A model generated the notes under the pieces. It worked only from the letters and a program-made list of their open reading frames with translations, did not search any database and was not told the DNA's origin. Below, piece by piece: positions 1 through 8,873 of a stretch of DNA of 64,000 nucleotides. Each line of letters begins with the position of its first letter. Position 1 is the stretch's first letter. Both the position numbers and the translations under genes were made by a program. Source of the stretch: Rhodobacteraceae bacterium Araon29 (GTDB taxonomy: Bacteria; Pseudomonadota; Alphaproteobacteria; Rhodobacterales; Rhodobacteraceae); assembly GCA_039640505.1 (NCBI GenBank), contig CP046865.1, positions 2,471,501-2,535,500 of the forward strand, in the 5' to 3' direction.

Positions 1-1
1 T

Positions 2-277
2 TTGCGCGAATCAGGATCGATTGAGCAGGACGCGGATGTGGTGATGTTCGTGTACCGTGAGGAATATTACAAAGAACGCGAAAAGCCCGGCGATCATGAT
101 CTTGAAAAAATGGCGCAATGGCAGGATGAAATGGAGCGCCTGCACGGCCGCGCCGAAGTGATCATCGGCAAACAGAGGCATGGGCCAATTGGCACTGTTG
201 AGCTTAGCTTCGAGGGCCGCTTTACCCGCTTTGGCAATCTTGTCAAACCGTGGCAACAAGGCAGCGATACGCTTTAG
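2..277 (+). CDS. dnaB: Replicative DNA helicase, C-terminal end (partial)
   Basis: This is the last 91 or so residues of the hexameric replicative helicase that unwinds DNA ahead of the replication fork. The frame is open at the window edge, so the start lies upstream. The visible part holds the DnaB RecA-core C-terminus: the [14 protein letters not shown] segment after Walker B, then [20 protein letters not shown] with the conserved KQRxGPxG motif that contacts nucleotide across the subunit interface, and the closing FxGRFTRF stretch. The stop is TAG at 275-277. Neighbouring alr downstream is a common arrangement in Rhodobacterales. The identification is firm. Nothing can be said about the N-terminal DnaC/primase-binding domain. 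Confidence 0.95.
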   Translation: MRESGSIEQDADVVMFVYREEYYKEREKPGDHDLEKMAQWQDEMERLHGRAEVIIGKQRHGPIGTVELSFEGRFTRFGNLVKPWQQGSDTL

Positions 278-393
278 TTTCTATTTTTGGTTGTAATTTG
301 AAAAACTCAGTATATTCTGAGGATGTGCAACAGATCGCCCTTACATACTGGCTTTATTTTAGCAGCTAACTTGGCTGCCGTTGCATTACTTTC

Positions 394-431
394 ATGACCC
401 GATGCTTTGTGCAGACCTTATTTTGGGTCAT
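394..431. promoter_or_regulatory. Inverted repeat in the leader of the GNAT gene
   Basis: ATGACCC at 394-400 is repeated in inverse as GGGTCAT at 425-431, a perfect 7-base arm with 24 bases between. It lies just before the AGGAT ribosome-binding region and the ATG at 446 of the acetyltransferase. It could be a protein operator or an RNA hairpin in the leader. The remaining dnaB-GNAT gap (278-393) holds only two weak 5-bp hairpins, CTCAG/CTGAG (306-321) and GCAGC/GCTGC (362-378), which may end dnaB transcription. Function is inferred from position only. Confidence 0.35.
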
Positions 432-445
432 ATTAGGATTTTCAG

Positions 446-910
446 ATGACGACAGATTTACATATTCGCAATGCTGTCCCCGCAGATATTGAGCTTATCG
501 AGGATATGATTGCCGCGCTCTGCGTTTTTCACAATGACACTTATCAACGCAATCCCAATGCGATCATCCGCGATGTCTTTGGTCCGCAAGCCGGCGCCCG
601 CGTGTTTTTTGGTGAACGGCAGGGCTCCGCCGTGGTTTTTGCACTCTGCTACAATGAATTTGGTCTGCATATTGGCCAAAGGCGTTTGCGCGTGCACCTG
701 TTTTATGTGGATGAAGCGCACCGTAAAACCGGTGCAGGTCACCAAATGATGCAGCATCTTGAAAAGATTGCCGCCTCGGAGGGCGCCGCTGCATTGGTGC
801 TTGGTGCAGATTTGCAAAATGAAGCCGCGCAGCAAGCCTATTTATCAATGGGCTTCAAGAGGCGAGAATACGGCGGAGCACATTTTATCAAAGTGCTTGA
901 AACTGAGTAA
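446..910 (+). CDS. GNAT-family N-acetyltransferase
   Basis: A 154-residue single-domain Gcn5-related acetyltransferase, expected to move an acetyl group from acetyl-CoA to an amine. The acceptor cannot be read from the sequence. The fold is complete: an N-terminal strand-helix (residues 1-30), a central beta meander, motif A with the pyrophosphate-binding RKTGAG turn at about residues 92-97, and motif B near the end (NEAAQQAYLSMGFKRREY), where the conserved Tyr and the GF turn are present. The ATG at 446 follows AGGAT with short spacing. The gene stands alone between dnaB and alr on the same strand, with a leader hairpin upstream. It resembles the SAT/diamine type in its start (IRNAVPADIELI), but that assignment is weak. 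Confidence 0.8.
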   Translation: MTTDLHIRNAVPADIELIEDMIAALCVFHNDTYQRNPNAIIRDVFGPQAGARVFFGERQGSAVVFALCYNEFGLHIGQRRLRVHLFYVDEAHRKTGAGHQMMQHLEKIAASEGAAALVLGADLQNEAAQQAYLSMGFKRREYGGAHFIKVLETE

Positions 911-1048
911 CCGTGTGGGCCGCCTATCGCTTTTGCACCCAAAGTCTAGGGGTTAGCGCCTCACTTTCAGCCGCAGCAAGTAGATACTCATGCTAAGATT
1001 TTATGTCTTTCTACTTGACCTTGACGTCTTGCCAGTCAAAAAAAGCTT

Positions 1049-2086
1049 ATGAGCACAGCCACTTTGACAATAGATTTAATGTCGATCCGCGCCAACTGGC
1101 GGGCCCTAAGCGCGCTCAGCGCCGGTGTGACCGGCGCTGTGGTCAAGGCCAATGGCTATGGGCTTGATGCGGCAAGGGTTTCGCGCGCATTGGCGCAAGA
1201 AGGTGCGCGGCATTTTTTCGTTGCGGTGGCAGAAGAAGGCGCCGTGGTGCGCCGCGCTCTAGGCCCCGGACCCAAGATATATGTGTTTTCGGGGCATATG
1301 GAAAACGACACTTCATTGATCCGTGACCACCAGCTGACCCCGATGATCAACTCGGTGGATCAGCTTCTGCGCCATGTGGACGCGATGCCAGATGTTGAAT
1401 TTGGCGTGCAGCTTGATAGCGGCATGAACCGGCTAGGTTTAGAACCTGCGGAATGGCAGGCTGTGCGCGATTTGGTTCTGCGCCTAAGACCAGAAATTTT
1501 AATGTCCCATCTGGCCTGTGCAGATGATCCGCAGCACACCATGAACAGTCAGCAATTGCGTGAATTTCGTGATATGACCGACGGGCTTAATGTGCCGCGT
1601 TCGCTGGCGGCAACAGGTGGAATATTGCTCGGAAATAGTTATCATTTTGAATTAACGCGCCCCGGCGTGGGGCTTTATGGCGGCGCCCCCTTTGAGACAG
1701 CGCAAGCCGTGGTCACTCTGGATGTTCCCGTGATCCAAGTGCGCGATGTTGATACCGGCGAAACGGTGGGCTATTCCAACACATGGACAGCCCCGACCCC
1801 GAGAAAGATTGCCACTGTTTCGGCCGGATATGCGGATGGGATAATGCGCAATCTTGGTCCGAACCTAAGTTTATATTCCGATCGCGTTGCCTGCCCTGTG
1901 GTGGGCCGTATTTCTATGGATCTTATCGGTGTTGATATTACTTTGCTGGCCGATACCCCAAGCAGCTTGCAACTTTTAAACAGCTTGCAAAGTATCGATG
2001 ATTTGGCAACCGCTGCTGACACCATTGGTTATGAGGTCTTAACCTCGCTTGGTTCTCGCTATCAAAGACGCTATAAAGAGATATGA
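1049..2086 (+). CDS. alr: Alanine racemase
   Basis: A PLP-dependent enzyme interconverting L- and D-alanine, supplying D-Ala for peptidoglycan. The 345-residue protein has the family's two domains: an N-terminal TIM barrel with the PLP lysine in VVKANGYG (Lys33), and a C-terminal beta domain with the second catalytic tyrosine in VSAGYADGI. The substrate-contacting GRISMDL motif is also present. Length is slightly short of the usual 360-370. The C-terminus overlaps the next gene by 4 bases (ATGA), so alr and mlaE are translationally coupled. The ribosome-binding site before the ATG is poor (AAAAAAAGCTT). Placement beside dnaB is typical of this group. Confidence 0.95.
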   Translation: MSTATLTIDLMSIRANWRALSALSAGVTGAVVKANGYGLDAARVSRALAQEGARHFFVAVAEEGAVVRRALGPGPKIYVFSGHMENDTSLIRDHQLTPMINSVDQLLRHVDAMPDVEFGVQLDSGMNRLGLEPAEWQAVRDLVLRLRPEILMSHLACADDPQHTMNSQQLREFRDMTDGLNVPRSLAATGGILLGNSYHFELTRPGVGLYGGAPFETAQAVVTLDVPVIQVRDVDTGETVGYSNTWTAPTPRKIATVSAGYADGIMRNLGPNLSLYSDRVACPVVGRISMDLIGVDITLLADTPSSLQLLNSLQSIDDLATAADTIGYEVLTSLGSRYQRRYKEI

Positions 2087-2865
2087 TCCTTACTGCACCT
2101 CTGGAATTTATTGGCCGTAATACCCTAAGCTTTTTAGCTGCGATCGGGCGGGTTACTTTGTTCGCTCTTGATACACTGCGCCAATTGTTTTTGCCGCCCT
2201 TTTACATTCGTGAATTTGGCTTGTCGCTGTTGCAGATCGGCTGGCTATCGCTGCCGGTTGTCGGGCTAACAGCATTTTTTACCGGTGGGGCACTTGCTTT
2301 GCAGATTTACTCGGGCGGAGCCCGCTTTAACGCTGAAGCCGTGGTTCCTTCAATCGTTGCTATTGGCATGACACGTGAGTTGGGACCTGTGCTAGGAGGC
2401 TTGATGGTCGCCGCAAGGGTTGCAAGTTCCATCGCTGCGGAAATTGGTACAATGAAAGTAACCGAGCAAATTGATGCGCTGGTGACGCTGTCTACCAACC
2501 CTATGCGTTATTTGACGGTGCCGCGGGTTCTTGCGGCGACACTGGCAGTGCCTGTACTGGTTGCGGTTGGTGATGCAATTGGCATTATGGGCGGGTATTT
2601 CGTCGGAATTAATCGACTGGATTTCAACTCGGCCGCCTACCTTAAAAATACCGTCGATTTCCTCCAGTTCTGGGATATCGCCAGCGGCTTGGTCAAAGGC
2701 GCTGTGTTTGGGTTTATCGTTGCGCTCATGGGCTGTTATTATGGAATGCGCTCTGGGCGCGGAGCCCAAGGTGTTGGGCGCGCAACGAAATCGGCAGTGG
2801 TTGCATCAAGCGTTCTTATTCTAGCGTCTAACTATGTGTTAACAGAGGTTTTTTTTAACGCATGA
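2083..2865 (+). CDS. mlaE: ABC transporter permease, MlaE family
   Basis: Inner-membrane permease of a Mla-type phospholipid transport system that keeps outer-membrane lipid asymmetry. The 260-residue product is a complete MlaE/DUF140 protein: an amphipathic N-terminus, then about five membrane segments, with the family signatures [19 protein letters not shown] and a cytoplasmic [14 protein letters not shown] coupling region in the middle. It overlaps alr upstream (ATGA) and mlaF downstream (ATGA at 2862-2865), so permease and ATPase are co-translated. The substrate-binding MlaD, MlaC and MlaB genes are not in this stretch and must be elsewhere or absent. The family call is firm; the substrate is inferred from the family. 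Confidence 0.92.
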   Translation: MILTAPLEFIGRNTLSFLAAIGRVTLFALDTLRQLFLPPFYIREFGLSLLQIGWLSLPVVGLTAFFTGGALALQIYSGGARFNAEAVVPSIVAIGMTRELGPVLGGLMVAARVASSIAAEIGTMKVTEQIDALVTLSTNPMRYLTVPRVLAATLAVPVLVAVGDAIGIMGGYFVGINRLDFNSAAYLKNTVDFLQFWDIASGLVKGAVFGFIVALMGCYYGMRSGRGAQGVGRATKSAVVASSVLILASNYVLTEVFFNA

Positions 2866-3608
2866 TTTGCTTGGAAAATATTCATAAATCATTTGAAAAC
2901 AATGCTGTACTCAAAGGTGTGGACATAAAAGTTGCGGCCGGAAAGTCTATGGTTATCATCGGCGGCTCCGGCACTGGAAAATCGGTCATGCTTAAGTGCA
3001 TACTCGGGCTTATCGCACCTGATCAAGGGCGTATATTAGTCGACGGCCAAGATGCTGCACGCGCCGAACGCGATGCTTTTCTTGCGCGATTTGGCATGTT
3101 GTTTCAAGGCGGTGCACTGTTTGATAGCCTGACTGTTTGGCAAAATGTGGCTTTTCGTCTGTTACGCGGCGCTCTAAAACGACCGACTGAAGAGGCCCGG
3201 GAAATAGCGATTGATAAGCTTAGGCGGGTGGGACTTGGCGCCGATGTGGCCGATAAATTCCCCGCCGAACTGTCGGGCGGCATGCAAAAGCGGGTTGGTC
3301 TGGCGCGCGCCATAGCTGCCGAGCCCGAGATCATCTTTTTTGACGAACCTACCACCGGTCTTGATCCAATTATGGCCGGTGTAATCAATGATTTGATCCG
3401 TGAGATTGTGGTTGAAATGGGCGCCACTGCCATGACCATTACCCATGATATGTCTTCGGTACGGGCAATTTCAGACGAGGTGGCAATGCTGCACGATGGG
3501 GTTATTAAATGGACCGGGCCAATTGCAGATATTGACCAATCTGGCGATCCCTATCTTGATCAATTTATCCATGGCCGAGCGGAAGGCCCCATTGAGGCCA
3601 TTCGCTAA
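2862..3608 (+). CDS. mlaF: ABC transporter ATP-binding protein, MlaF family
   Basis: ATPase subunit powering the MlaE permease encoded just upstream. The 248-residue protein has all nucleotide-binding motifs in order: Walker A GGSGTGKS at about residues 34-41, the Q-loop in GMLFQGGALFDSL, the ABC signature LSGGMQKR, Walker B IIFFDEPTTGLDP and the switch histidine in TITHDM. GGALFDSLTVWQNVAF is characteristic of the MlaF/Ttg2A group. The start overlaps mlaE by 4 bases. The stop overlaps the next start as TAATG at 3606-3610, so a third protein is coupled to the pair. Confidence 0.93.
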   Translation: MICLENIHKSFENNAVLKGVDIKVAAGKSMVIIGGSGTGKSVMLKCILGLIAPDQGRILVDGQDAARAERDAFLARFGMLFQGGALFDSLTVWQNVAFRLLRGALKRPTEEAREIAIDKLRRVGLGADVADKFPAELSGGMQKRVGLARAIAAEPEIIFFDEPTTGLDPIMAGVINDLIREIVVEMGATAMTITHDMSSVRAISDEVAMLHDGVIKWTGPIADIDQSGDPYLDQFIHGRAEGPIEAIR

Positions 3609-3997
3609 TGGAGGCCTTCTTTAAACCACCACCGGAAGTGCTGGCGTTTATAGCATTCAAAAAATACATCTATCTTCAAACATTACTTTTACTGTCGGCA
3701 TTTCGCTGTCTAATTGACTCCAGAAGCGAAGCACAGCTGGCTTTGGCATCGCTATTGCTCACTGCAATGGGTCTTTTTGCCCTCTTTGGGCTCGGCTTTT
3801 TTGAAATTTACAGCGGACCGCTTCGCCAGTTTTCTCTTTGGTGGAGCCGCTTTGCGGATGGGGCCGGCATGATGCTGGCTGCCTCATTACCTCTGGCACT
3901 ATCAGCGATCCGTCTGCATCGGAGATATCGCTGGGTGGATGGGCTGCATGCAGTTTTGCTGATCATATTGATCGCACTTTGGGCAATGATTATGTAA
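3608..3997 (+). CDS. Small membrane protein coupled to mlaEF
   Basis: A 129-residue protein I do not recognise by name. It has about three hydrophobic segments: a weak one near residues 10-35, one at about 43-68 (LALASLLLTAMGLFALFGLGFF) and one at the C-terminus (GLHAVLLIILIALWAMIM). It is therefore probably an inner-membrane protein. The ATG shares its A with the mlaF stop codon (TAATG), and codon use matches its neighbours, which supports a real, co-translated gene. Coupling suggests a link to the lipid ABC transporter, but no functional residue pattern is visible. Low similarity to anything I can recall keeps the function open. Confidence 0.7.
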   Translation: MEAFFKPPPEVLAFIAFKKYIYLQTLLLLSAFRCLIDSRSEAQLALASLLLTAMGLFALFGLGFFEIYSGPLRQFSLWWSRFADGAGMMLAASLPLALSAIRLHRRYRWVDGLHAVLLIILIALWAMIM

Positions 3998-4028
3998 AAC
4001 GAATAGACTACTAAAGGCCTATCCGCCC

Positions 4029-4475
4029 ATGCTGCGCTATCTCAATCTTGGTTTGTTGGTTCTATTCCCACTGTCTTGGTTTGCACCGCTGATGCACGCC
4101 GGACTTTTGCCTTTGTTTGGCCTGTCACAGATCAGTATAATCACCGGGGTCCAGAGCCTGTGGCAAACAGATATCATATTGGCCTGCCTGGTGATGTTTT
4201 TTGCTTTGATCGCCCCAATGCTTAAGACCGGCATACTTGCACTGATGCATTTTGGCGTTGTGCCGCCAAGCGGGTTTTCACTTTTGGCACTGCTGGGAAA
4301 ACTGGCCATGGCGGATGTATTTTTAATCGCGCTTTATATTGTGATCTTTAAAGGCGTTGGTTTGGGCCATGTTGAAACCGCTTGGGGGCTATACTTTTTT
4401 AGCTTTTGCATTCTGGCGTCTGTGGCAGTGCAGGCGCTGAGCCAAAGAGAATTTCGCCAATCAACCTTGCCATAG
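4029..4475 (+). CDS. Paraquat-inducible protein A family membrane protein
   Basis: A 148-residue integral membrane protein of the PqiA family with about four helices. The family pattern is visible in the N-terminal LNLGLLVLFPLSWFAPL (signal-anchor), the short Q/T-rich loop TGVQSLWQTDI, and the KTGILALMHFG and LLGKLAMADVFLIALYIV segments, where the GKxxMxDVF motif is the best family marker. Classical PqiA has two such domains and a zinc-ribbon; this one is a single domain without cysteines. PqiA proteins accompany MCE-domain lipid transporters, so its place right after mlaEF fits a role in envelope lipid transport. That link is inference. Confidence 0.8.
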   Translation: MLRYLNLGLLVLFPLSWFAPLMHAGLLPLFGLSQISIITGVQSLWQTDIILACLVMFFALIAPMLKTGILALMHFGVVPPSGFSLLALLGKLAMADVFLIALYIVIFKGVGLGHVETAWGLYFFSFCILASVAVQALSQREFRQSTLP

Positions 4476-4501
4476 GGTAAAAGACTTGGCACAAGCGCAG
4501 C

Positions 4502-5890
4502 ATGGCTAAAACAAAGTCCTTTTCCTGCGCCAGCTGCGGAGCGGTCACCAGCAAATGGTCGGGCCGGTGCGAAGTATGCGGCGAATGGAATACAATTTCA
4601 GAAGACGCAGGCCTTTCTTCGGGACCTGCGAAAGCATCAATGGGCACCAAGCGTGGGGCGGCTGTGAAGCTCAGTGGGTTGAAAAGCACCGAGGCGCCGC
4701 CTGAACGCACCAAAAGCGGGATTGTCGAACTTGATCGGGCTTTGGGTGGGGGGCTCGTCCCGGCCTCAGCGCTTTTGGTTGGCGGTGATCCGGGAATTGG
4801 TAAATCAACACTGCTGCTGCAGGCCGCTGCACGATTTGCTCAAGCTGGCCTAAAAACTATTTATATTTCTGGCGAAGAAGCCAGCGAACAAGTGCGCATG
4901 CGCGCTGCGCGCCTTGGGCTGAGCGATACATCCGTGCAATTGGGCGCTGAAACCAACTTACGCAATATTCTGACCACGCTCGAAGAAGAAAAACCTCAGC
5001 TGGTCATAATTGACTCGATCCAAACCATGTGGGCCGATACCGTCGAAAGCGCTCCGGGCAGCGTTAGTCAGGTACGCACCACCGCGCATGAGCTGACGCG
5101 GTTTGCCAAGCGCCGCGGCCTGTCGGTGATTTTGGTTGGCCATGTCACCAAAGACGGCCAGATTGCCGGCCCGCGCGTGGTCGAACACATGGTTGACACA
5201 GTGCTTTATTTTGAAGGCGAACGCGGGCATCAGTTCCGTATCTTGCGCGCTGTGAAAAACCGCTTTGGCGCAGCTGATGAAATTGGTGTGTTTGAAATGA
5301 CTGGTCAGGGCTTGTCCGAGGTGAGCAACCCCTCTGCTTTGTTTTTGGCCGACCGCGGCACACCAACCCCCGGATCAGTGGTCTTTGCCGGGGTCGAAGG
5401 AACACGGCCGGTTTTGGTGGAATTTCAGGCCTTGGTCGCCCCGACCCCACACAGCCAACCAAGACGATCGGTTGTTGGCTGGGACAGTGCGCGACTTGCG
5501 ATGATACTTGCAGTTCTTGAAGCCCGATGCGGCATTCCTTTCAGCGGGCTTGATGTTTATCTAAATGTTGCCGGGGGTTTGAAAATTAGCGAACCGGCTG
5601 CCGACCTAGCGGTTGCATCAGCACTTCTTTCTGCACGCGAAGACATAAGTTTACCGGCCGATACAGTTGTTTATGGGGAAATAAGTCTCTCAGGAGCCCT
5701 TAGACCGGTGCCGCACGCAGAAAATAGGTTGAAAGAGGCGCAAAAACTTGGTTTCACAAAGGCACTAGCGCCGACCAACACAAAACAATCGGCTGTCACA
5801 GACATACAAGTGACCCAAATTGCGGATTTGGTGTCCTTTGTAGAGGAACAATTTTGTGCGGAAAAGCGGCTGCATGTAAGGGATGCATGA
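4502..5890 (+). CDS. radA: DNA repair protein RadA (Sms)
   Basis: A RecA-like ATPase that promotes branch migration during recombinational repair. The 462-residue protein has the three expected parts. These are an N-terminal four-cysteine zinc finger (Cys9, Cys12, Cys23, Cys26), a RecA core with Walker A GGDPGIGKST at about residues 94-103 and the RadA-specific KNRFG motif, and a C-terminal Lon-protease-like domain (from about residue 300) ending in the EISLSGALRPV region. All key motifs are intact. The next gene begins directly after the stop at 5890, and radA-cvpA-purF is a conserved order in alphaproteobacteria. Confidence 0.96.
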   Translation: MAKTKSFSCASCGAVTSKWSGRCEVCGEWNTISEDAGLSSGPAKASMGTKRGAAVKLSGLKSTEAPPERTKSGIVELDRALGGGLVPASALLVGGDPGIGKSTLLLQAAARFAQAGLKTIYISGEEASEQVRMRAARLGLSDTSVQLGAETNLRNILTTLEEEKPQLVIIDSIQTMWADTVESAPGSVSQVRTTAHELTRFAKRRGLSVILVGHVTKDGQIAGPRVVEHMVDTVLYFEGERGHQFRILRAVKNRFGAADEIGVFEMTGQGLSEVSNPSALFLADRGTPTPGSVVFAGVEGTRPVLVEFQALVAPTPHSQPRRSVVGWDSARLAMILAVLEARCGIPFSGLDVYLNVAGGLKISEPAADLAVASALLSAREDISLPADTVVYGEISLSGALRPVPHAENRLKEAQKLGFTKALAPTNTKQSAVTDIQVTQIADLVSFVEEQFCAEKRLHVRDA

Positions 5891-5893
5891 TTG

Positions 5894-6448
5894 ATGGAAA
5901 ATCTTAACTTAATTGACGGCCTTGTGGTTTTGTTGGTGCTGATCTCAGCGCTGCTGGCTTACTCACGCGGATTGGTGCGTGAAATTATGGCCATCGCTGG
6001 GTGGGTGGCAGCAGCAGTTTTGGCATTTATTTTTGCACCACAATTGATGCCTTTGGTCAAAGAAATTCCGATGGTTGGTCCGATCCTTGCGGACAGTTGC
6101 GAGTTGGCAATCATAGCGTCATTTGCTACGGTGTTTGCGGTGGCTTTGGTCATATTATCCTTTTTCACACCACTCCTATCTGCCTTGATCGACAAAACCG
6201 CCGCCAGCCGTTTGGATCGCGGTTTTGGATTGCTTTTTGGAATATTACGCGGTCTGGCTTTGGTGGCAATTGCGTTTTTTGCCTATCAATCAGTTCTAAG
6301 CACCGAAACCTTTGCAGTGGTTGACCAAAGTCAATCGGCGCGGATTTTTAGCGATATTGCGCAAAACATAGAAGACCGAAGACCCGAACGCGCGCTTGGC
6401 TGGATCACAACCCAATATGAGCAATTAGTGGCAGTATGCGAAGCATAG
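5894..6448 (+). CDS. cvpA: CvpA family membrane protein
   Basis: Inner-membrane protein of the CvpA family, named for colicin V production in E. coli and linked to envelope integrity. The 184-residue product shows four hydrophobic segments, the motif YSRGLVREIMAIAGWV after the first helix, and GFGLLFGILRGLALVAI before the last, both typical of the family. TTG at 5891 could also start it, directly after the radA stop, but ATG at 5894 is the likelier start. It lies between radA and purF as in many Proteobacteria, where it is often co-transcribed with purF. Its molecular role is poorly known. Confidence 0.88.
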   Translation: MENLNLIDGLVVLLVLISALLAYSRGLVREIMAIAGWVAAAVLAFIFAPQLMPLVKEIPMVGPILADSCELAIIASFATVFAVALVILSFFTPLLSALIDKTAASRLDRGFGLLFGILRGLALVAIAFFAYQSVLSTETFAVVDQSQSARIFSDIAQNIEDRRPERALGWITTQYEQLVAVCEA

Positions 6449-6554
6449 GCGCGCATTTGTGCACAGAGACCTTTTTACACCAAAATCAACGATAAGATTA
6501 TGGATAGGTTCGTGACACTTGGCGGCAAACAGACTAAGACGGTGATCACAAGCT

Positions 6555-8045
6555 GTGCTAGATTCGGAGTTGCCTGACGTGTCGCGCCAACAGATGCCCC
6601 CGGCCCACCCTTTTGATGATGATAAACTACGTGAAGAATGTGGTGTTTTCGGAGTTATTGGAACAGCTGAGGCAGCAAATTTTGTTGCTCTGGGGCTACA
6701 TGCGCTTCAACACCGCGGGCAAGAGGCTGGCGGCATTGTTGCCCATGATCCGGAGGCCGGTTTTAATTCAGTCCGGCGATTTGGATATGTGCGGGATAAT
6801 TTTACATCACAAAGCCTGATGCAAACTTTACCGGGGCCATTATCCATTGGCCATGTGCGCTACTCTACAGCGGGCACCAAAGGCTCAGTGATCCGTGACG
6901 TACAGCCCTTTTTCGGTGAGTTTGCCATGGGCGGCGCCGCAATTGCGCATAATGGTAATATTACCAACGCCAATGCGCTAAGGCGCGAATTGATCGAACG
7001 CGGTTCAATTTTTCAAAGCTCTTCAGACAGCGAATGCATCATTCATTTAATGGCCCGTTCACTGCAGCGTAATATCCCTGAAAGAATGGAAGATGCACTG
7101 CGCCGGGTAGAAGGCGCCTTTTCCATTGTTGCCATGACCCGCACGAAATTAATTGGCGTTCGCGACCCTTTAGGTGTTCGCCCGCTGGTGCTTGGCCGCG
7201 TTGGCGAGGGCTGGGCGCTGAGTTCTGAAACCTGCGCTTTGGATATTATCGGCGCTGATTTCGTGCGCGAAATAGAACCGGGTGAGATGGTCGTCATCAC
7301 TTCAAAAGGGATCGAAAGCCATTTTCCATTTCGTCCGCGCAATTCACGCTTTTGCATTTTTGAGCATGTTTATTTCTCACGCCCTGATAGCATTATCGGT
7401 GGCAAGTCAGTGTATGAAACGCGCCGGCAGATTGGTGTTGAATTGGCCAAAGAAAGCCCGGTTGACGCCGATTTGGTCTGCCCAGTTCCCGACAGCGGAA
7501 CCCCTGCAGCAATCGGGTATTCGCAGCAAGCGAACATTCCCTATGCGATGGGCATTATTCGCAACCAATACATGGGACGCACCTTTATTGAACCCACTGA
7601 GCAAATTCGCAATATGGGCGTGCGTCTCAAGCTAAATGTCAACCGTGCGCTCATAAAGGGCAAGCGGGTTATTTTAGTCGACGATTCCGTTGTGCGCGGC
7701 ACCACATCGCGCAAGATCAAGGAAATGATTTTGGATGCCGGTGCGGCAGAAGTTCATTTCCGAATTGCAAGCCCCCCCACTGCTTGGCCCTGTTTTTATG
7801 GCGTGGACACCCCACAGCGGGAAAAACTGCTGGCTGCCACCATGACCGAAGAGGAAATGCGCAGCCATCTTGCCGTCGATAGTTTGAAATTTATTTCCTT
7901 GGATGGTCTTTATCGCGCAGTGGGCGAAACCAAAGGCCGTTCAGCAAAATGCCCTCAATACTGTGACGCCTGTTTTTCAGGCGAATATCCTGTAGCGCCG
8001 TCGGATATGATTACCAAAGGGTTTGAGCTTAAGGCTGCAGAATAA
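6555..8045 (+). CDS. purF: Amidophosphoribosyltransferase
   Basis: First committed enzyme of purine synthesis: PRPP + glutamine to 5-phosphoribosylamine. The 496-residue protein begins with a propeptide. The nucleophile is Cys29 in REECGVFG, so autocatalytic removal of 28 residues is expected. The glutaminase domain (about 29-260) is followed by a phosphoribosyltransferase domain with the PRPP loop VILVDDSVVRGTT. Cysteines in FCIFEHVYF, AWPCFYG and YCDACFSGEYP match the four ligands of the [4Fe-4S] cluster of the Bacillus-type enzyme, so this is the iron-sulfur form. The start is GTG at 6555; GTG at 6579 is an alternative that shortens only the propeptide. A 106-base gap separates it from cvpA. 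Confidence 0.95.
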   Translation: MLDSELPDVSRQQMPPAHPFDDDKLREECGVFGVIGTAEAANFVALGLHALQHRGQEAGGIVAHDPEAGFNSVRRFGYVRDNFTSQSLMQTLPGPLSIGHVRYSTAGTKGSVIRDVQPFFGEFAMGGAAIAHNGNITNANALRRELIERGSIFQSSSDSECIIHLMARSLQRNIPERMEDALRRVEGAFSIVAMTRTKLIGVRDPLGVRPLVLGRVGEGWALSSETCALDIIGADFVREIEPGEMVVITSKGIESHFPFRPRNSRFCIFEHVYFSRPDSIIGGKSVYETRRQIGVELAKESPVDADLVCPVPDSGTPAAIGYSQQANIPYAMGIIRNQYMGRTFIEPTEQIRNMGVRLKLNVNRALIKGKRVILVDDSVVRGTTSRKIKEMILDAGAAEVHFRIASPPTAWPCFYGVDTPQREKLLAATMTEEEMRSHLAVDSLKFISLDGLYRAVGETKGRSAKCPQYCDACFSGEYPVAPSDMITKGFELKAAE

Positions 8046-8049
8046 AAAA

Positions 8050-8122
8050 ACGCGGGATCTATGCCCCAATTGAAAGCGGCAAATTTCCCTTGTTTGACGA
8101 CCACGTCTTGACGGACCCGCGT
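8050..8122. repeat. Long-range inverted repeat between purF and SDR
   Basis: ACGCGGG (8050-8056) and CCCGCGT (8116-8122) form a perfect 7-base inverted repeat with 59 bases between, filling the purF-SDR gap. The inner part holds a smaller GACG/CGTC pairing. It could fold as a GC-rich base of a larger RNA structure that ends or processes the purF message. There is no U-run after it, so it is not a classical terminator. Confidence 0.3.
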
Positions 8123-8141
8123 AAATTGATCATCAGGCTGT

Positions 8142-8786
8142 ATGAGCAAGAAAATAGCACTGATCACAGGGGCCTCACGTGGGCTGGGCGCAGCCCTAGC
8201 GTTGCATCTTGGCAAAAGCCATCATTTGGTTTTGGTCGCACGCACCACAGGGTCTTTGGAAGAGCTGGATGACCGTATTCAAGCCAGCGGCGGACAAGCG
8301 ACTCTTGCCCCGATGGATATTACCAACCCGGATGCAATGGCACAGTTGTGCCGGTCTATTTATGATCGCTGGGGTCAGATTGACCTTTGGGCTCATACGG
8401 CCATTCACGCTGCACCACTGGCGCCAACAAGTACCTTGGATAGCAAAGATTGGGGAAAATCAGTTGCTGTGAATGTCACGGCCACCGGCGTTTTGATCCC
8501 TTATATAGCCCCACTTCTGGGGGCGGCGGGCAAAGCTGTCTTTTTCGATGATCCGCGGGCTGGTGCGAAATTCTTTGGTGCCTATGGAGCCAGTAAAACA
8601 GCCCAGATTTCTTTGGCGAAAAGCTGGGCTGCTGAAAGCCAAAAGACCGGCCCCAACGTGCATATTTTGGAACCTGAACCAATGCCAACGGCCACACGGG
8701 CGCGGTTCTTTCCAGGCGAAGATCGCGATCAACTTACCCACCCCGAAGCCGAAGCGCAGCGACTGATGGCCGAACTTGGCCTTTAA
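8142..8786 (+). CDS. Short-chain dehydrogenase/reductase family protein
   Basis: A 214-residue SDR-fold protein, presumably NAD(P)-binding. The cofactor loop TGASRGLG (residues 9-16) and the YxxxK pair in YGASK are present. The catalytic serine usually found about 12-13 residues before the tyrosine is not: that region reads FFDDPRAG. The protein is shorter than classical SDRs (about 250) and lacks much of the substrate-binding C-terminus. It may be a reductase with altered chemistry or a non-catalytic relative. It follows purF on the same strand with a 96-base gap and has no informative partner. Substrate unknown. Confidence 0.75.
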   Translation: MSKKIALITGASRGLGAALALHLGKSHHLVLVARTTGSLEELDDRIQASGGQATLAPMDITNPDAMAQLCRSIYDRWGQIDLWAHTAIHAAPLAPTSTLDSKDWGKSVAVNVTATGVLIPYIAPLLGAAGKAVFFDDPRAGAKFFGAYGASKTAQISLAKSWAAESQKTGPNVHILEPEPMPTATRARFFPGEDRDQLTHPEAEAQRLMAELGL

Positions 8787-8873
8787 CCAAACCTATGAGG
8801 GCTCTGATCTCTTGCCCAAAGCCTTTGTCTGAACTATGCAGGGGTCGAAAATACGGCAATACTGGGCGATATA

